A DNA stretch of 64,000 nt from Rheinheimera nanhaiensis E407-8 (GTDB lineage Bacteria > Pseudomonadota > Gammaproteobacteria > Enterobacterales > Alteromonadaceae), in the NCBI RefSeq assembly GCF_000296695.1, contig NZ_BAFK01000005.1:165378-229377 (forward strand). The letters are read 5' to 3'. Below the pieces are notes generated by a model, which saw only the letters and a list, made by a program, of their open reading frames with translations, did not search any database and had not been told where the DNA came from. A program made the translations under genes and the position numbers. How positions within the stretch are numbered: position 1 is the stretch's first letter; the number at the start of each line of letters is the position of its first letter. This document shows, in pieces, positions 26,987-36,926 of this stretch.

Positions 26987-28918
26987 ATGCGTAACAAAAC
27001 CTTATTAACTTTTTGGCAATGGCTGTTGCTGCTGGCACTGCTGCTGGGTGCGGTGTGGGCCACCGAAACCCTGGTAACACATGAACAGCAGCACCAGCGC
27101 AGCCAGCTGTTACGCCATGAAATTGCCAGTGCCGGCCAGCTTAGAGCCTTGCTGGAGTCTGAGCTGAATATTCCGCTGTATCTGACCATTGGCCTGGCGG
27201 CGCATGTGCAGGCCAATAACGGCGATATTTCTCCCACTGAAATGCAGTTACTGCTGCCCGAGCTGGTGCACCAGGCGCGGCATATCCGCAATATTGGCAT
27301 TGCACCTGGCAATACCCTGCGTTATGTGTACCCGCTGAGCGGCAACGAAAAAGCCATTGGCCTGTACTACCCCGACTTAACCGAACAATGGCCGGATATT
27401 GAAGCCATTATTGCCAGGCGCGAAGCGCGTCTGGTAGGCCCTATTGCACTGGTGCAGGGCGGCAGTGCCTTTATTTACCGGCTGCCGGTGTACCTGAACG
27501 CCGATGATTACTGGGGCATTATCAGCACTGTGGTCGATATTGGTTCAGTATGGGCCTTGCTGCAGCGACAAACTGCCGAGCAGGAAGTGCAAATTGCCAT
27601 TCGCAGCTTGGGCGCCGCCGGCAAACCCAGCCCGGCATTTTATGGCGATGACAGCCTGTTTTATGACGACAGCCTGCTGCTGGGTATTAGCCTGCGCGGC
27701 GCACTATGGCAAATGGCGCTGCGCTCGGTGGCGGCCGTACCCGACCGTAGCGGCCTGATCCGCCTGCTAAGTTACAGTATCAGCGCGCTATTACTGGGCT
27801 TGCTGCTGTGGCTGTTTATGTCGCGCCAGCGTTTACGCCATAGCATGTATGCCCAGCAGCGCAGTAAACGTTACCTGCAAAGCATTATGGATAATGTTAA
27901 CGACGCCATTATAACCACCACGCCCGATGGCGTGATTGAGCAGGTAAATTTGTCCTGCCTGCCGATGTTTCATTACACGGCCGGCGCCTTAATTGGCCAG
28001 CACTGGTCGATGCTGCTGGCCGAGCCGGAAAAGCTGGCCGAGCTGTATAGCGCCACCTCCAATGCCAAAAGCGAATTTGAGACCGAAGGCCGCCGACGCG
28101 ATAACAGCCTGTTTCCTATCGCCGTGAACCGCAGCCATATTCAGCTGCAAAAACAAAGTAAGCAGTTACTGGTGCTGCGCAATTTAACCGAGCGGCAGCA
28201 AACCGAGCAATTAAAACAACAGTTTATCTCAACCGTTAGCCATGAACTGCGCACGCCCCTCACCTCGGTGTCGGCGGCACTGGGGCTGGCTGTCTCCGGC
28301 GCACTGGGTGATTTAACCGAGTCGCAGCAGCGAATGTTGAAACTGGCCCATACTAACTGCCAGCAACTGAACAGCCTGATTAACGATTTACTTGATGTAG
28401 AGAAAATTGCCAGCGGCACCATCAAGCTGGAGCTGACGGCGCTGGCGCTAACGCCGCTGCTGGCAGACTGCATTAGTGAAATGCAGTTATTGCAGCCGGG
28501 CATGTTACTGCAGCTGGACTGCCCGCCTGATTTAACACAGCTGGTGGTTAATGCCGATGCCGGCCACTTGCAGCAAGTGGTGCGCCATCTGCTTAGTAAC
28601 GCCGTCAAGTTCTCGCCCAAAGGCGGCACGGTGCAGGTTAGTGTCAGCCTGGTGGGCGCTAATGTGCGGGTTACGGTAACCGATCAGGGCCAGGGCGTGG
28701 CCGAGCATTTTGTCCCCCGGCTGTTTAGCCGCTTTAGCCAGGCCGACAGTTCTGATCAGCGCTTACACAGCGGTACCGGCCTGGGGCTGGCCATTAGCCG
28801 CAGCCTAATCCAGCAGATGCATGGCAGTATGGGCTACTACCCGGCCGCGCTGCGTGGCAGCTGTTTTTACTTCGAACTGCCTTATCTGCCGGCACTGCAG
28901 CCGAAACGGTTGCCCTAA
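26987..28918 (+). CDS. Membrane sensor histidine kinase (CHASE-PAS-HisKA-HATPase)
   Basis: 643 residues from the ATG at 26987; the frame extends to 26828 but that part holds the tRNA promoter. TM1 about 10-28, periplasmic CHASE-like sensor about 50-235 (IGLYYPDLTEQWP, VYLNADDYWG), TM2 about 260-280, PAS about 295-400, phospho-acceptor His419 in STVSHELRTPL, then ATPase motifs LLSNAVKFSP, DQGQGV and GTGLGLAISRS. It phosphorylates itself in response to an external small molecule. No response regulator gene adjoins it, so it is an orphan. Confidence 0.93.
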   Translation: MRNKTLLTFWQWLLLLALLLGAVWATETLVTHEQQHQRSQLLRHEIASAGQLRALLESELNIPLYLTIGLAAHVQANNGDISPTEMQLLLPELVHQARHIRNIGIAPGNTLRYVYPLSGNEKAIGLYYPDLTEQWPDIEAIIARREARLVGPIALVQGGSAFIYRLPVYLNADDYWGIISTVVDIGSVWALLQRQTAEQEVQIAIRSLGAAGKPSPAFYGDDSLFYDDSLLLGISLRGALWQMALRSVAAVPDRSGLIRLLSYSISALLLGLLLWLFMSRQRLRHSMYAQQRSKRYLQSIMDNVNDAIITTTPDGVIEQVNLSCLPMFHYTAGALIGQHWSMLLAEPEKLAELYSATSNAKSEFETEGRRRDNSLFPIAVNRSHIQLQKQSKQLLVLRNLTERQQTEQLKQQFISTVSHELRTPLTSVSAALGLAVSGALGDLTESQQRMLKLAHTNCQQLNSLINDLLDVEKIASGTIKLELTALALTPLLADCISEMQLLQPGMLLQLDCPPDLTQLVVNADAGHLQQVVRHLLSNAVKFSPKGGTVQVSVSLVGANVRVTVTDQGQGVAEHFVPRLFSRFSQADSSDQRLHSGTGLGLAISRSLIQQMHGSMGYYPAALRGSCFYFELPYLPALQPKRLP

Positions 28919-29056
28919 GCCGGTTTTTGTCTTAATTTGTTGGCAACTGGCTGCAAAGCGGGTGTATTAGTGCCAGCTTTTGGCATACTCGGCAGTGCAG
29001 CTGCGCCCAGGCGCATTAATTACAACAAAGGTCCTACATCTTCCAGGGAGATATCC

Positions 29057-31234
29057 ATGCGTAAAACGCTTATTGCCAGCGCTATTGGCACCGTACTGGC
29101 ACTCAGTGCCTGTTCTGATAATACTGCACCGCAGCAAACTGACACAGCACAAAGCCAGCAACAAGCGGCCCCGGCGGCCGATGTTACCTCAACCAACCCG
29201 TTAATGGTTAAAAGCATGCTGCAATACGAAGCCCCGAATTTTGCTGAAATAAAAGACGAGCACTTCCTGCCAGCCTTTGAAGAAGGCATGAAGCAGCACA
29301 TGACTGAAGTGCTGGCCATTGCCAACAACCCTGAGCCGGCTACTTTTGACAATACCCTGGTGGCGCTGGAAAAAAGCGGCGAGCTGTTAACCCGCACCTC
29401 GCGCGTGTTCTACAACCTGGCCGGTTCAGACTCTAACGAAGCACGGCGTAAAATTCAGTCAGAAATGGCGCCAAAACTGGCGGCGCACTCTGACAACATT
29501 AACTTAAACCCACAGCTGTTTGCCCGTATTAAAAGCCTGTACAACCAGCGTAACGAGCTACAACTGGACAGCGAAGCGGTACGTTTAATTGAAGTATATT
29601 ACGAGCGCTTTGTCCGCGCTGGCGCTGAGCTGACCGACGAGCAAAAAACCGCTATCCGTGCCTTAAACGAAGAACACTCTAAGCTGACGACCCAGTTCTC
29701 GCAGAACCTGTTGGCCGAAACCAAGAATATCGCCGTAATAGTTGACACCAAAGAAGAACTGGACGGCTTTTCTGATTCACAGATCACAGCTGCCGCTAAT
29801 GCCGCCAAAGATGCCGGCCATGACGGTAAATACTTGATCAGTATCACCAACCCCACACGCCAGCCTGCCCTGACGCAGCTGAGTAACCGTGAGCTGCGTA
29901 AGCGGATCTGGGAAGCGTCAGCCAACCGGGCGCAAAGTGGCGACACCGATAACCGGCCACTGGTGGCCCGTTTAGCTCAGCTGCGTGCCGAGCGCGCCAA
30001 GCTGTTAGGTTATGACAACTGGGCCAGCTATGGCCTGGAAGCACAAATGGCGAAAACACCGCAAGCGGTGTTTGATATGCTAGGCAGCATGGTACCGGCG
30101 GTCGTCGCCAACACCAAAGTAGAAGCCGAAGCCATTCAGGCGATGATTAAGCAAAAAGGCGGCGACTTTGAGCTGCAGCCGTGGGACTGGGAATACTACG
30201 CTGAGTTTGTCCGCCAGGCGAAATACGATCTGGATGAAAACGAAGTGAAACAATACTTCGAATTTGACCGCGTATTAAAAGATGGCCTGTTCTACACCAT
30301 GAACCGTCTGTACGGTATTACCTTTAAAGCGCGGCCGGATCTGCCAACCTACCACCCGGACGTTGACGCGTACGAGCTGTTTGACGCCGACGGCACCAGC
30401 CTGGCCATTTTCTACGCCGACTACTTTGCCCGCGAAGGCAAACGCGGTGGTGCCTGGATGAGCTCATTCGTCGGTCAGTCACACTTACTGGGGCAAAAAC
30501 CGGTGGTGGTTAACGTGATGAACATTCCCAAAGCACCAGAGGGCGAGCCCACGCTGGTCAGCTATGACCACGTAACGACGATGTTCCACGAATTAGGCCA
30601 CGGCCTGCACGGCATGTTCTCAGACGTGAAATACCCGACACTGGCCGGTACCTCGGTATCACGTGACTTTGTTGAGTTCCCGTCTACCTTCGAAGAAGAC
30701 TGGGCCGCTAACCCGGAAGTGATTGCTAACTACGCCAAGCACTACAAAACCGGCGAGCCAATCCCGGCCGAGTTGCTGGAAAAGGTGATGAAGTCACGCA
30801 GCTTTAACCAGGGTTTTGATACGCTGGAATATATCTCCGCAGCGCTGCTGGATATGGAATGGCACTCACTGTCAGCCGACGAGCCGCTGCAGGATGTCAA
30901 CGCCTTTGAAGCCGCGGCACTGAAAAAACACGGTGTGAATTTAGCGGCTGTGCCCCCGCGTTATAAGTCGACCTTCTTCTCACACTCGATGGGCGGTGGC
31001 TACTCAGCCGGTTACTATGCCTATATGTGGAGTGAAATTCTGGCAGCGGATGCGTTTGCCTATGTGCAAAGCCAGGGCGGCCTGAAGCTGGAAAACGGCC
31101 AGAACTACCGGAAAAACATTCTGTCTGTCGGTAACTCGCGGCCGCCAATGGAGTCTTACAAAGCCTTCCGTGGCCAGGAGCCGACCACAGATGCACTGTT
31201 AATCCGCCGCGGTTTAAAAACCAAAGTAGATTAA
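29057..31234 (+). CDS. M3-family zinc peptidase lipoprotein (Dcp-type peptidyl-dipeptidase)
   Basis: 725 residues from the ATG at 29057 with AGGGAG before it. A lipoprotein signal (MRKTLIASAIGTVLALSAC) ends in the lipobox LSAC, followed by a Gln-rich linker, so the enzyme is tethered outside the inner membrane. Zinc site HELGHGLH with His511 and Glu512, and a downstream Glu in the FVEFPSTFEED region, as in oligopeptidase A/Dcp. It would remove dipeptides or cut short peptides in the periplasm. Followed by a bidirectional terminator shared with pmbA. Confidence 0.95.
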   Translation: MRKTLIASAIGTVLALSACSDNTAPQQTDTAQSQQQAAPAADVTSTNPLMVKSMLQYEAPNFAEIKDEHFLPAFEEGMKQHMTEVLAIANNPEPATFDNTLVALEKSGELLTRTSRVFYNLAGSDSNEARRKIQSEMAPKLAAHSDNINLNPQLFARIKSLYNQRNELQLDSEAVRLIEVYYERFVRAGAELTDEQKTAIRALNEEHSKLTTQFSQNLLAETKNIAVIVDTKEELDGFSDSQITAAANAAKDAGHDGKYLISITNPTRQPALTQLSNRELRKRIWEASANRAQSGDTDNRPLVARLAQLRAERAKLLGYDNWASYGLEAQMAKTPQAVFDMLGSMVPAVVANTKVEAEAIQAMIKQKGGDFELQPWDWEYYAEFVRQAKYDLDENEVKQYFEFDRVLKDGLFYTMNRLYGITFKARPDLPTYHPDVDAYELFDADGTSLAIFYADYFAREGKRGGAWMSSFVGQSHLLGQKPVVVNVMNIPKAPEGEPTLVSYDHVTTMFHELGHGLHGMFSDVKYPTLAGTSVSRDFVEFPSTFEEDWAANPEVIANYAKHYKTGEPIPAELLEKVMKSRSFNQGFDTLEYISAALLDMEWHSLSADEPLQDVNAFEAAALKKHGVNLAAVPPRYKSTFFSHSMGGGYSAGYYAYMWSEILAADAFAYVQSQGGLKLENGQNYRKNILSVGNSRPPMESYKAFRGQEPTTDALLIRRGLKTKVD

Positions 31235-31361
31235 TGATGCAACTTGACGAACCGATTTGCTTACGTCAACACGCCGTGAACCCATCCCTGGGGGCTCGAT
31301 TCGGCCGTCCAGGCCTGCAACGGTTGACTTAAAGCAAGTCGCTTCTCACTTAAGCTCAGAC

Positions 31362-31394
31362 AAAAAAGCCCGGCTGATAACGCCGGGCTTTCTA
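31362..31394. terminator. Bidirectional terminator between M3 peptidase and pmbA
   Basis: Stem AAGCCCGGC/GCCGGGCTT (31366-31374 with 31382-31390), an A-run on the left and TTCT on the right, between convergent genes. Confidence 0.85.
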
Positions 31395-31410
31395 TTTACA
31401 CCAACCGCAC

Positions 31411-32757
31411 TTAACTGCCGGCCACCTGCATCTGGCTTACCAGCACCGAGCCGGTTAATACGCCGCCACGCCGGTCAATATCGTTCCCCACCGCCGCAAT
31501 TTGCATAAAGATGTCTTTTAGATTACCGGCAATAGTTACCTCAGACACCGGGAACTGGATTTCACCATGCTCGACCCAAAAACCGGCGGCGCCGCGCGAG
31601 TAATCGCCGGTGACGGTATTGACGCCCTGGCCCATAAGTTCGGTCACCAGCAGGCCCTTACCCATAGTGCGGCACAGCTGGCGTAAATCTTCATCGCCGT
31701 GGCTGACCAGCCAGTTATGAATACCGCCGGCATGGCCGGTGCTGGCCATACCCAGCTTACGGGCCGAGTAACTGGTGGTCAGGTAGGTGGTCAGTACGCC
31801 CTGCTCAATCACGGTTAAGTCACGGGTTTTTACCCCTTCGCCATCAAAGGGGCTGGACGCCAGCGCATTGCGTAAGTGCGGTTGCTCAACAATGGTCAGC
31901 CCCGGCGCCATTACCTGCAGGCCGACTTTATCCAGCAAAAAGCTGGACTTACGGTAAATGCTGCCGCCACTGATGGCCGACACCAGGTGGCCAAACAGGC
32001 TGCTGGCAATATCAGCGCGAAAGATCACCGGCACTTTTTGCGTGGCAATTTGCCGGCCATTCAGCCGGGCGACGGTTTCCTGCGCGGCTTCGCGGCCAAT
32101 TTGCGCCGGGTCGAGCAAGTCGTTGTAGCGGCGCGCCACGCTAAAGCTGTAGTCGCGCTGCATATCTTCGCCTTCTTCACCTATCACCACACAGCTAAAG
32201 CTGTGACGGGAGCTGGGATACCCTACCAGCTGGCCGTGGCTGTTACCGTAGACTTTCAGGCCAGTGTGAGACGAGAACGACGCGCCCTCGGAGTTGGTAA
32301 TACGGCTATCGGCAGCAAAGGCGGCCTCTTCGGCGCGGGCACACAGGCGGATTGCTTCTTCGGTGCCAATACTGTCCGGGTGATATAAATCCAGATCCGG
32401 CGGTGATAACTCCAGCCAGCTGGCCTCGGCAATGCCGGTATGCGGATCTTCTGAGGTATACCGGGCAATGTCGGCCGCGGCTTCTACCGTGCGCTTCAGT
32501 GCCTGCGGGCTTAAATCAGCCGTAGAAGCCGAGCCTTTACGCTGACCAAAGTACAAACTGATGCCCAGGCCACCGTCCTGGTTAAACTCGACGGTTTCTA
32601 CCTCGCCGTGGCGGGTTTCCACACTTAAGCCTTTGGTGCGGCTCATCGACGCTTCGGCGCTGCTGGCGCCTAATTGTTTGGCATGTGCCAGCACCTCGGC
32701 GACGGCCTGTTTTACTTCGTCAATTTCCTGCCAGATTGTCGGTTGTGTTTGCTGCAT
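31411..32757 (-). CDS. pmbA: PmbA/TldE metalloprotease subunit
   Basis: 448 residues of the TldD/PmbA (U62) family. Markers: early S-AEASMSRTKGLSVETR, GLGISLYFGQRKGSAST, central YPSSRHSFSCVVIGEEGEDMQRDYSFSVAR and C-terminal AGGIHNW and TGDYSRGAAGFWVE. It lacks the HExxxH zinc site, as PmbA does, and works with TldD, encoded at 34642-36084. The complex is known to process unfolded peptides such as microcin B17 and CcdA. Divergent from yjgA, as in E. coli. Confidence 0.96.
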   Translation of the reverse strand: MQQTQPTIWQEIDEVKQAVAEVLAHAKQLGASSAEASMSRTKGLSVETRHGEVETVEFNQDGGLGISLYFGQRKGSASTADLSPQALKRTVEAAADIARYTSEDPHTGIAEASWLELSPPDLDLYHPDSIGTEEAIRLCARAEEAAFAADSRITNSEGASFSSHTGLKVYGNSHGQLVGYPSSRHSFSCVVIGEEGEDMQRDYSFSVARRYNDLLDPAQIGREAAQETVARLNGRQIATQKVPVIFRADIASSLFGHLVSAISGGSIYRKSSFLLDKVGLQVMAPGLTIVEQPHLRNALASSPFDGEGVKTRDLTVIEQGVLTTYLTTSYSARKLGMASTGHAGGIHNWLVSHGDEDLRQLCRTMGKGLLVTELMGQGVNTVTGDYSRGAAGFWVEHGEIQFPVSEVTIAGNLKDIFMQIAAVGNDIDRRGGVLTGSVLVSQMQVAGS

Positions 32758-32874
32758 AATCTCGGTTCAGCCAAATTATTTGCCACAAGCTTACCATAGT
32801 CTGACAAAGCTGGCTGCTGCTGCGCAGCGCGATCATGTATACTTAGCGGCATTACTACTAAGAGTGACCTTAAC

Positions 32875-33393
32875 ATGACCGATTTTATTCACGGTGACAC
32901 CTGGGACGAAGAAGAAGGCAAGAGTAAGTCGCAGGTAAAACGGGAAATGCACGAGCTGCAAAAGCTGGGTGAAGAGCTGGTGGCGCTAAGCGCTGCCGCC
33001 CGCGCCAAGGTGCCGCTGGACGATGAGCTAAAAGACGCGCTGCAACTGGCCGACAAGCTGGGCAATAAACGCGAAGCGCTGCGCCGCCATATTCAGTTTA
33101 TTGGCCGCTTAATGCGTAGCCGCGATTTAGAGCCGATAGAACAAGCGCTGGCGATATTGCGTAACACTAACCAGGCGGCGACAAGGCAGTTTCATAAAGT
33201 GGAGCACTGGCGTGACAAGCTGTTAAGCGACAATGACGCCTTAACCGAGTTTATTGCTGCCTACCCGGACGTAGACGTACAGCAGCTGCGCCAGCTTATT
33301 CGTAATGCGAAAAAAGAGCAGGAAAAGCAGCAGCCACCAAAGTACTACCGCGAGCTGTTTCAGCTGATTAAACCGCTGATTATCACTGAATAA
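32875..33393 (+). CDS. yjgA: YjgA/DarP ribosome-associated protein
   Basis: 172 residues, the usual length of the DUF615 family, almost wholly alpha-helical and highly charged: KSKSQVKREMHELQKLGEEL, ALQLADKLGNKREALRRHIQFIGRLMR and a closing YYRELFQLIKPLI. It associates with late 50S ribosomal precursors. Next to pmbA in the same divergent arrangement as in E. coli. The intergenic region has a possible -10 TATACT at 32838. Confidence 0.95.
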   Translation: MTDFIHGDTWDEEEGKSKSQVKREMHELQKLGEELVALSAAARAKVPLDDELKDALQLADKLGNKREALRRHIQFIGRLMRSRDLEPIEQALAILRNTNQAATRQFHKVEHWRDKLLSDNDALTEFIAAYPDVDVQQLRQLIRNAKKEQEKQQPPKYYRELFQLIKPLIITE

Positions 33394-33411
33394 GCGCGAT
33401 TGCTGGTCGGT

Positions 33412-33526
33412 GTACAACGCCGTTGTACTCGCCACAGCGGAACTCGGGGCAATCCTGCCCCTCATCTGGCGGGCCAGCTACGCTGACGAAATTCGTTCCG
33501 GACGAATTTCTTACCCGCCTTCGCTT
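33412..33526. repeat. Structured dispersed repeat, copy 2, with adjacent palindrome
   Basis: 33441-33526 resembles 18085-18180: ACTCGGG, TCCTGCCC, GCGGGCCAGC and a stem-loop GAAATTCG-TTCCGGA-CGAATTTC (approximately 33488-33510). Just before it lies a perfect palindrome GTACAACGCCGTTGTAC (33412-33428). It fills most of the gap between yjgA and ilvE and encodes no protein. Confidence 0.55.
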
Positions 33527-33589
33527 AGCACGAAAAGGGTCTGTGGCTGCGCCAACGGCATTGACAACCTTAGTGCCAGCCGATAACTA

Positions 33590-34585
33590 TTAACACACTT
33601 TAGTTAGCCAGCCATGCGTATCGGCAGCTTTGCCCCACTGAATATCATTCAGAGCCTGGCGCAGCGCATTGGTGGTGGCGCCGCCCTGCCCTGTGCCCAC
33701 CTGATACTCTTTACCGCCATGAATTAACGTACCCACCGGCGTTAATACCGCCGCCGTGCCGGATAAAGCGGCTTCGGCGCCCGGTTTTACCGCCCGCTCT
33801 AACAGCTCATCTACCGTGAGTTCACGCTCGGACACCTTCATGCCCCGGTCGCGCGCCAGCGTCAGGATAGAATCACGGGTAACACCGTGTAAAAAGCTGC
33901 TGTCCAGCGCCTTGGTAATAATTTCATTGCCGTCGATCAGCAAAAAGTTTGCCGCACCGGTTTCCTGTACATCGCCGTTAGGGCAAAACAGCACCTGATC
34001 AGCCTGCACCGCAGCGCGGGCTTTCATAATCGGCTGCAGCGCGCTGGCGTAGTTGCCGCCACTTTTTACCATACCCATATGGGCAGCGCAGCGGGCGTTA
34101 TCTTCCAGTAATAACCGTAGCGGCTTGGCGCCACCGGCAAAGTAATCACCTACCGGTGATAACAGCACATACAGCATTGACTCTAAACTGGGGGCGGCTG
34201 CCTTGCCAATCGACGCTTCAGTACCAATATGCGTTGGCCGGATGTACATAGAACCCGGCGGGTTAGGCACGTCAGCGGCATAATGCTTAACAATATCGAT
34301 GATCATCTGGCTTAGCATAGCGCCGTTAATTTTTGGCAGTGACAGCAGCTCACTACTTTGCGCCAGGCGGGCGACGTTTTTGTCCATCCGGAAAATATAA
34401 ATGCCGCCATCCGCGTGGCGAAACGCCTTTAACCCTTCAAAACAGGTACTGGAATAATGCAGCACATGGGCGCCGGGATGCAGACTAATGCTGTCTACCG
34501 GCACCATTTCGGGGCGGCTCCACTGTGACTGGGTATAACGGGAAATCACCATCTCTGGGACAAATACGGTTCCAAACGCTGCCAT
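33590..34585 (-). CDS. ilvE: Branched-chain amino acid aminotransferase
   Basis: 331 residues, class IV PLP aminotransferase of the type II branched-chain group: YSSTCFEGLKAFRHADG near 45, the catalytic Lys in AHMGMVKSGGNYA near 173, DVQETGAANFL, and the C-terminal GTAAVLTPVG. It carries out the last step of Ile, Val and Leu synthesis with glutamate. AGGAAGAGAG precedes the ATG. A perfect 18-base palindrome separates it from tldD upstream. Confidence 0.94.
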   Translation of the reverse strand: MAAFGTVFVPEMVISRYTQSQWSRPEMVPVDSISLHPGAHVLHYSSTCFEGLKAFRHADGGIYIFRMDKNVARLAQSSELLSLPKINGAMLSQMIIDIVKHYAADVPNPPGSMYIRPTHIGTEASIGKAAAPSLESMLYVLLSPVGDYFAGGAKPLRLLLEDNARCAAHMGMVKSGGNYASALQPIMKARAAVQADQVLFCPNGDVQETGAANFLLIDGNEIITKALDSSFLHGVTRDSILTLARDRGMKVSERELTVDELLERAVKPGAEAALSGTAAVLTPVGTLIHGGKEYQVGTGQGGATTNALRQALNDIQWGKAADTHGWLTKVC

Positions 34586-34616
34586 TTTTGCTCTCTTCCT
34601 GCTGTTTTGTTATTGC

Positions 34617-34634
34617 CCACCGCCGCGGCGGTGG
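34617..34634. other. Perfect 18-base GC-rich palindrome between tldD and ilvE
   Basis: CCACCGCCG/CGGCGGTGG with no spacer. As RNA it would be a hairpin with few loop bases. No T-run follows, so it is not a classical terminator. It could be a protein site or a processing signal in a tldD-ilvE transcript. Confidence 0.45.
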
Positions 34635-34641
34635 TTGGTTA

Positions 34642-36084
34642 TTAATGTGCGGTGCCGCCGACGGTCATCGCGTCCAGTTTCAAGGTTGGCTGGCCCACGC
34701 CCACCGGCACACTCTGGCCTTGCTTGCCGCAAACACCGACGCCGGCGTCCAGCGCCAAATCATTGCCCACCATCGACACCTGCTGCATGGCTTCCGGCCC
34801 CATACCAATTAAAGTGGCACCTTTAATTGGCGCGGTAATTTTACCGTTTTCAATTAAATAGGCTTCCGAGGCGGAAAACACAAACTTACCTGAGGTGATA
34901 TCCACCTGGCCGCCGCCGAAATTCGGCGCATAAATGCCTTTTTTCACGCTGGCGATAATCTCAGCCGGATCGCTGTCACCGGCCAGCATGTAAGTGTTGG
35001 TCATGCGCGGCATCGGTAAATGGGCGAAAGACTCGCGCCGGCCATTGCCGGTGGGCGCCACGCCCATCAGCATGGCGTTATGTTTATCCTGAATATAGCC
35101 CTTTAAGATGCCGTTTTCGATCAGCACATTGTGCTGGCTGGGTACGCCCTCATCGTCGACGTTTAACGAGCCACGCCGGTGTGCCAGGGTGCCGTCATCA
35201 ACAATAGTACACAGCTTGGACGCCACTTGCTGGCCAATACGGCCACTAAAGGTCGATGACCCTTTACGGTTAAAATCGCCCTCCAGGCCGTGGCCGACCG
35301 CTTCGTGTAACAAGACGCCGGGCCAGCCACTGCCCAGCACCACCGGCATAGTGCCGGCCGGTGCGTCGATAGCGGTTAAATTCACCTGGGCCTGGCGTAC
35401 CGCTTCACGCGCATAGTGCTGCCAGCGCGGCGCATCGTCCAGCAGTTCAGTAAAGTAGCTATAGCTGGTGCGGCCGCCACCGCCGGCACTGCCGCGCTCA
35501 CGCCGGTCGCCCTGTTGCAGCAGGACCGAGCAGTTAAGCCGTACCAGCGGCCGGATATCGGTAGCGTAGGTGCCGTCACTGGCGGCGACCAGAATTTCTT
35601 CATAGACGCCGGATAAACTGACCATCACCTGCTCGGCGCGGTTATCCAGCGTGCGGATATAGGCTTCTATCTGATGCAGCAGCGCCACTTTTTCGGTGTT
35701 GCTTAAGCTTTGCAGCGGCTCGCACGGCAGGTAAATATTGCTGTTGCCGCTTTTACTGAAGGCTTTTACCCGGCCGTGCTGGCCCTGAGCGGCAATGCCG
35801 CGGGCGGCTGTGGCCGCTTGTTTTAGCGCCGCGCTACTGATGGTATCGGCATAGGCAAAACCGGTTTTCTCGCCACTGATGGCGCGCACACCGACACCGC
35901 GCTCAATATTAAAAGAGCCGTCTTTCACCAGGCCATCTTCCAGCACCCAGGATTCGTGCACGCTAGACTGAAAGTACAGATCGGCAAAGTCCAGCTGATG
36001 GTCGAATAAATAGCCCAGCGTGGCCTGCAAATCGTTATCGGTCAGGTCGGAGGCGGTGATCAGGTTCTGCTCTGCTGCAGTCAT
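34642..36084 (-). CDS. tldD: TldD metalloprotease subunit
   Basis: 480 residues. It carries the zinc motif [16 protein letters not shown] near 265, and the family markers [17 protein letters not shown] and a C-terminal [14 protein letters not shown]. It is the catalytic partner of PmbA. Its ATG overlaps the stop of the nitrilase-like gene (ATGA), and it is the last gene of the mre-maf-rng-yhdP-nit-tldD run. Confidence 0.97.
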   Translation of the reverse strand: MTAAEQNLITASDLTDNDLQATLGYLFDHQLDFADLYFQSSVHESWVLEDGLVKDGSFNIERGVGVRAISGEKTGFAYADTISSAALKQAATAARGIAAQGQHGRVKAFSKSGNSNIYLPCEPLQSLSNTEKVALLHQIEAYIRTLDNRAEQVMVSLSGVYEEILVAASDGTYATDIRPLVRLNCSVLLQQGDRRERGSAGGGGRTSYSYFTELLDDAPRWQHYAREAVRQAQVNLTAIDAPAGTMPVVLGSGWPGVLLHEAVGHGLEGDFNRKGSSTFSGRIGQQVASKLCTIVDDGTLAHRRGSLNVDDEGVPSQHNVLIENGILKGYIQDKHNAMLMGVAPTGNGRRESFAHLPMPRMTNTYMLAGDSDPAEIIASVKKGIYAPNFGGGQVDITSGKFVFSASEAYLIENGKITAPIKGATLIGMGPEAMQQVSMVGNDLALDAGVGVCGKQGQSVPVGVGQPTLKLDAMTVGGTAH

Positions 36085-36926
36085 GGTTTGAGCTCACTGT
36101 AAAAACGGTTATGGTGCGCCAGCGGCATCTTCTGCTGCAGCCGGGCGCATTCGGTTACATCTATTTGCGCCGATACCCACCCTTCGGCGTTGCCGGCATC
36201 TGCCAGTACGCGGCCCCAGGGGTCGACGATCAGGCTATGGCCATACGTCTCGCGGCCATTGGCGTGCACTCCGGTCTGGTTTGGCGCCAGCACAAAGCAC
36301 TGGTTTTCTATGGCACGGGCTTTGAGCAGGGTGTGCCAGTGCGCTTCGCCGGTCACCCGGGTAAAGGCCGACGGCACCGTTAACACTTGCATGCCCCGGC
36401 TTGCCAGCGCCTGCATCAGGCCGGGAAAGCGCACATCATAGCATATCGATAAGCCGAGCTTCAGCTGAGGCAGCTGCACCAGGCTGATTTTTTCACCGGC
36501 ATAAGTGCTGGCCGACTCACGGTAACTGCCGGTGCTGTCGCTTAGTTCGACGTCGAATAAATGCAGCTTCTGATAATCGGCCAACAGGCCGCCATCGGGG
36601 CCGAATAACAGGCTGCTGGCGCTAAAGCGCTTGGGATCCGGGCTGCTGGTAGGCAAAGAGCCGGCCAGTAAATAGACGCCAAACTGTTGCGCTAACGCGG
36701 CGCAGCGCTGCTGAATAAGCCCCTGGCCCAGCGGTGCCTGATATTGCAGCTGTAAACCTTCACCACCGCCAAATACCGCAAAGCACTCGGGCAGCGCCAC
36801 CAGATGTGGCAAGCCATCGCGAAATTGCTGCTGTAGTTGCTGCAAATAACGCGCTACCGCCGCCAGATTCTGCTCTGGCGCGGGGGTGCTACACAGCTGA
36901 ATTGCACTAAGGCGCCAGTTAGCCAT
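36081..36926 (-). CDS. Carbon-nitrogen hydrolase (nitrilase superfamily, Nit/omega-amidase type)
   Basis: 281 residues from the ATG at 36926; the longer frame lies inside yhdP. The Glu-Lys-Cys triad is visible: [21 protein letters not shown] and [12 protein letters not shown]. It is similar to Nit1/YbeM-type enzymes, which hydrolyse deaminated glutathione or omega-amides. It overlaps the end of yhdP by eight bases and the start of tldD by four, so it belongs to that operon. This position between yhdP and tldD is common in Alteromonadales and Vibrio relatives. Confidence 0.92.
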   Translation of the reverse strand: MANWRLSAIQLCSTPAPEQNLAAVARYLQQLQQQFRDGLPHLVALPECFAVFGGGEGLQLQYQAPLGQGLIQQRCAALAQQFGVYLLAGSLPTSSPDPKRFSASSLLFGPDGGLLADYQKLHLFDVELSDSTGSYRESASTYAGEKISLVQLPQLKLGLSICYDVRFPGLMQALASRGMQVLTVPSAFTRVTGEAHWHTLLKARAIENQCFVLAPNQTGVHANGRETYGHSLIVDPWGRVLADAGNAEGWVSAQIDVTECARLQQKMPLAHHNRFYSELKP

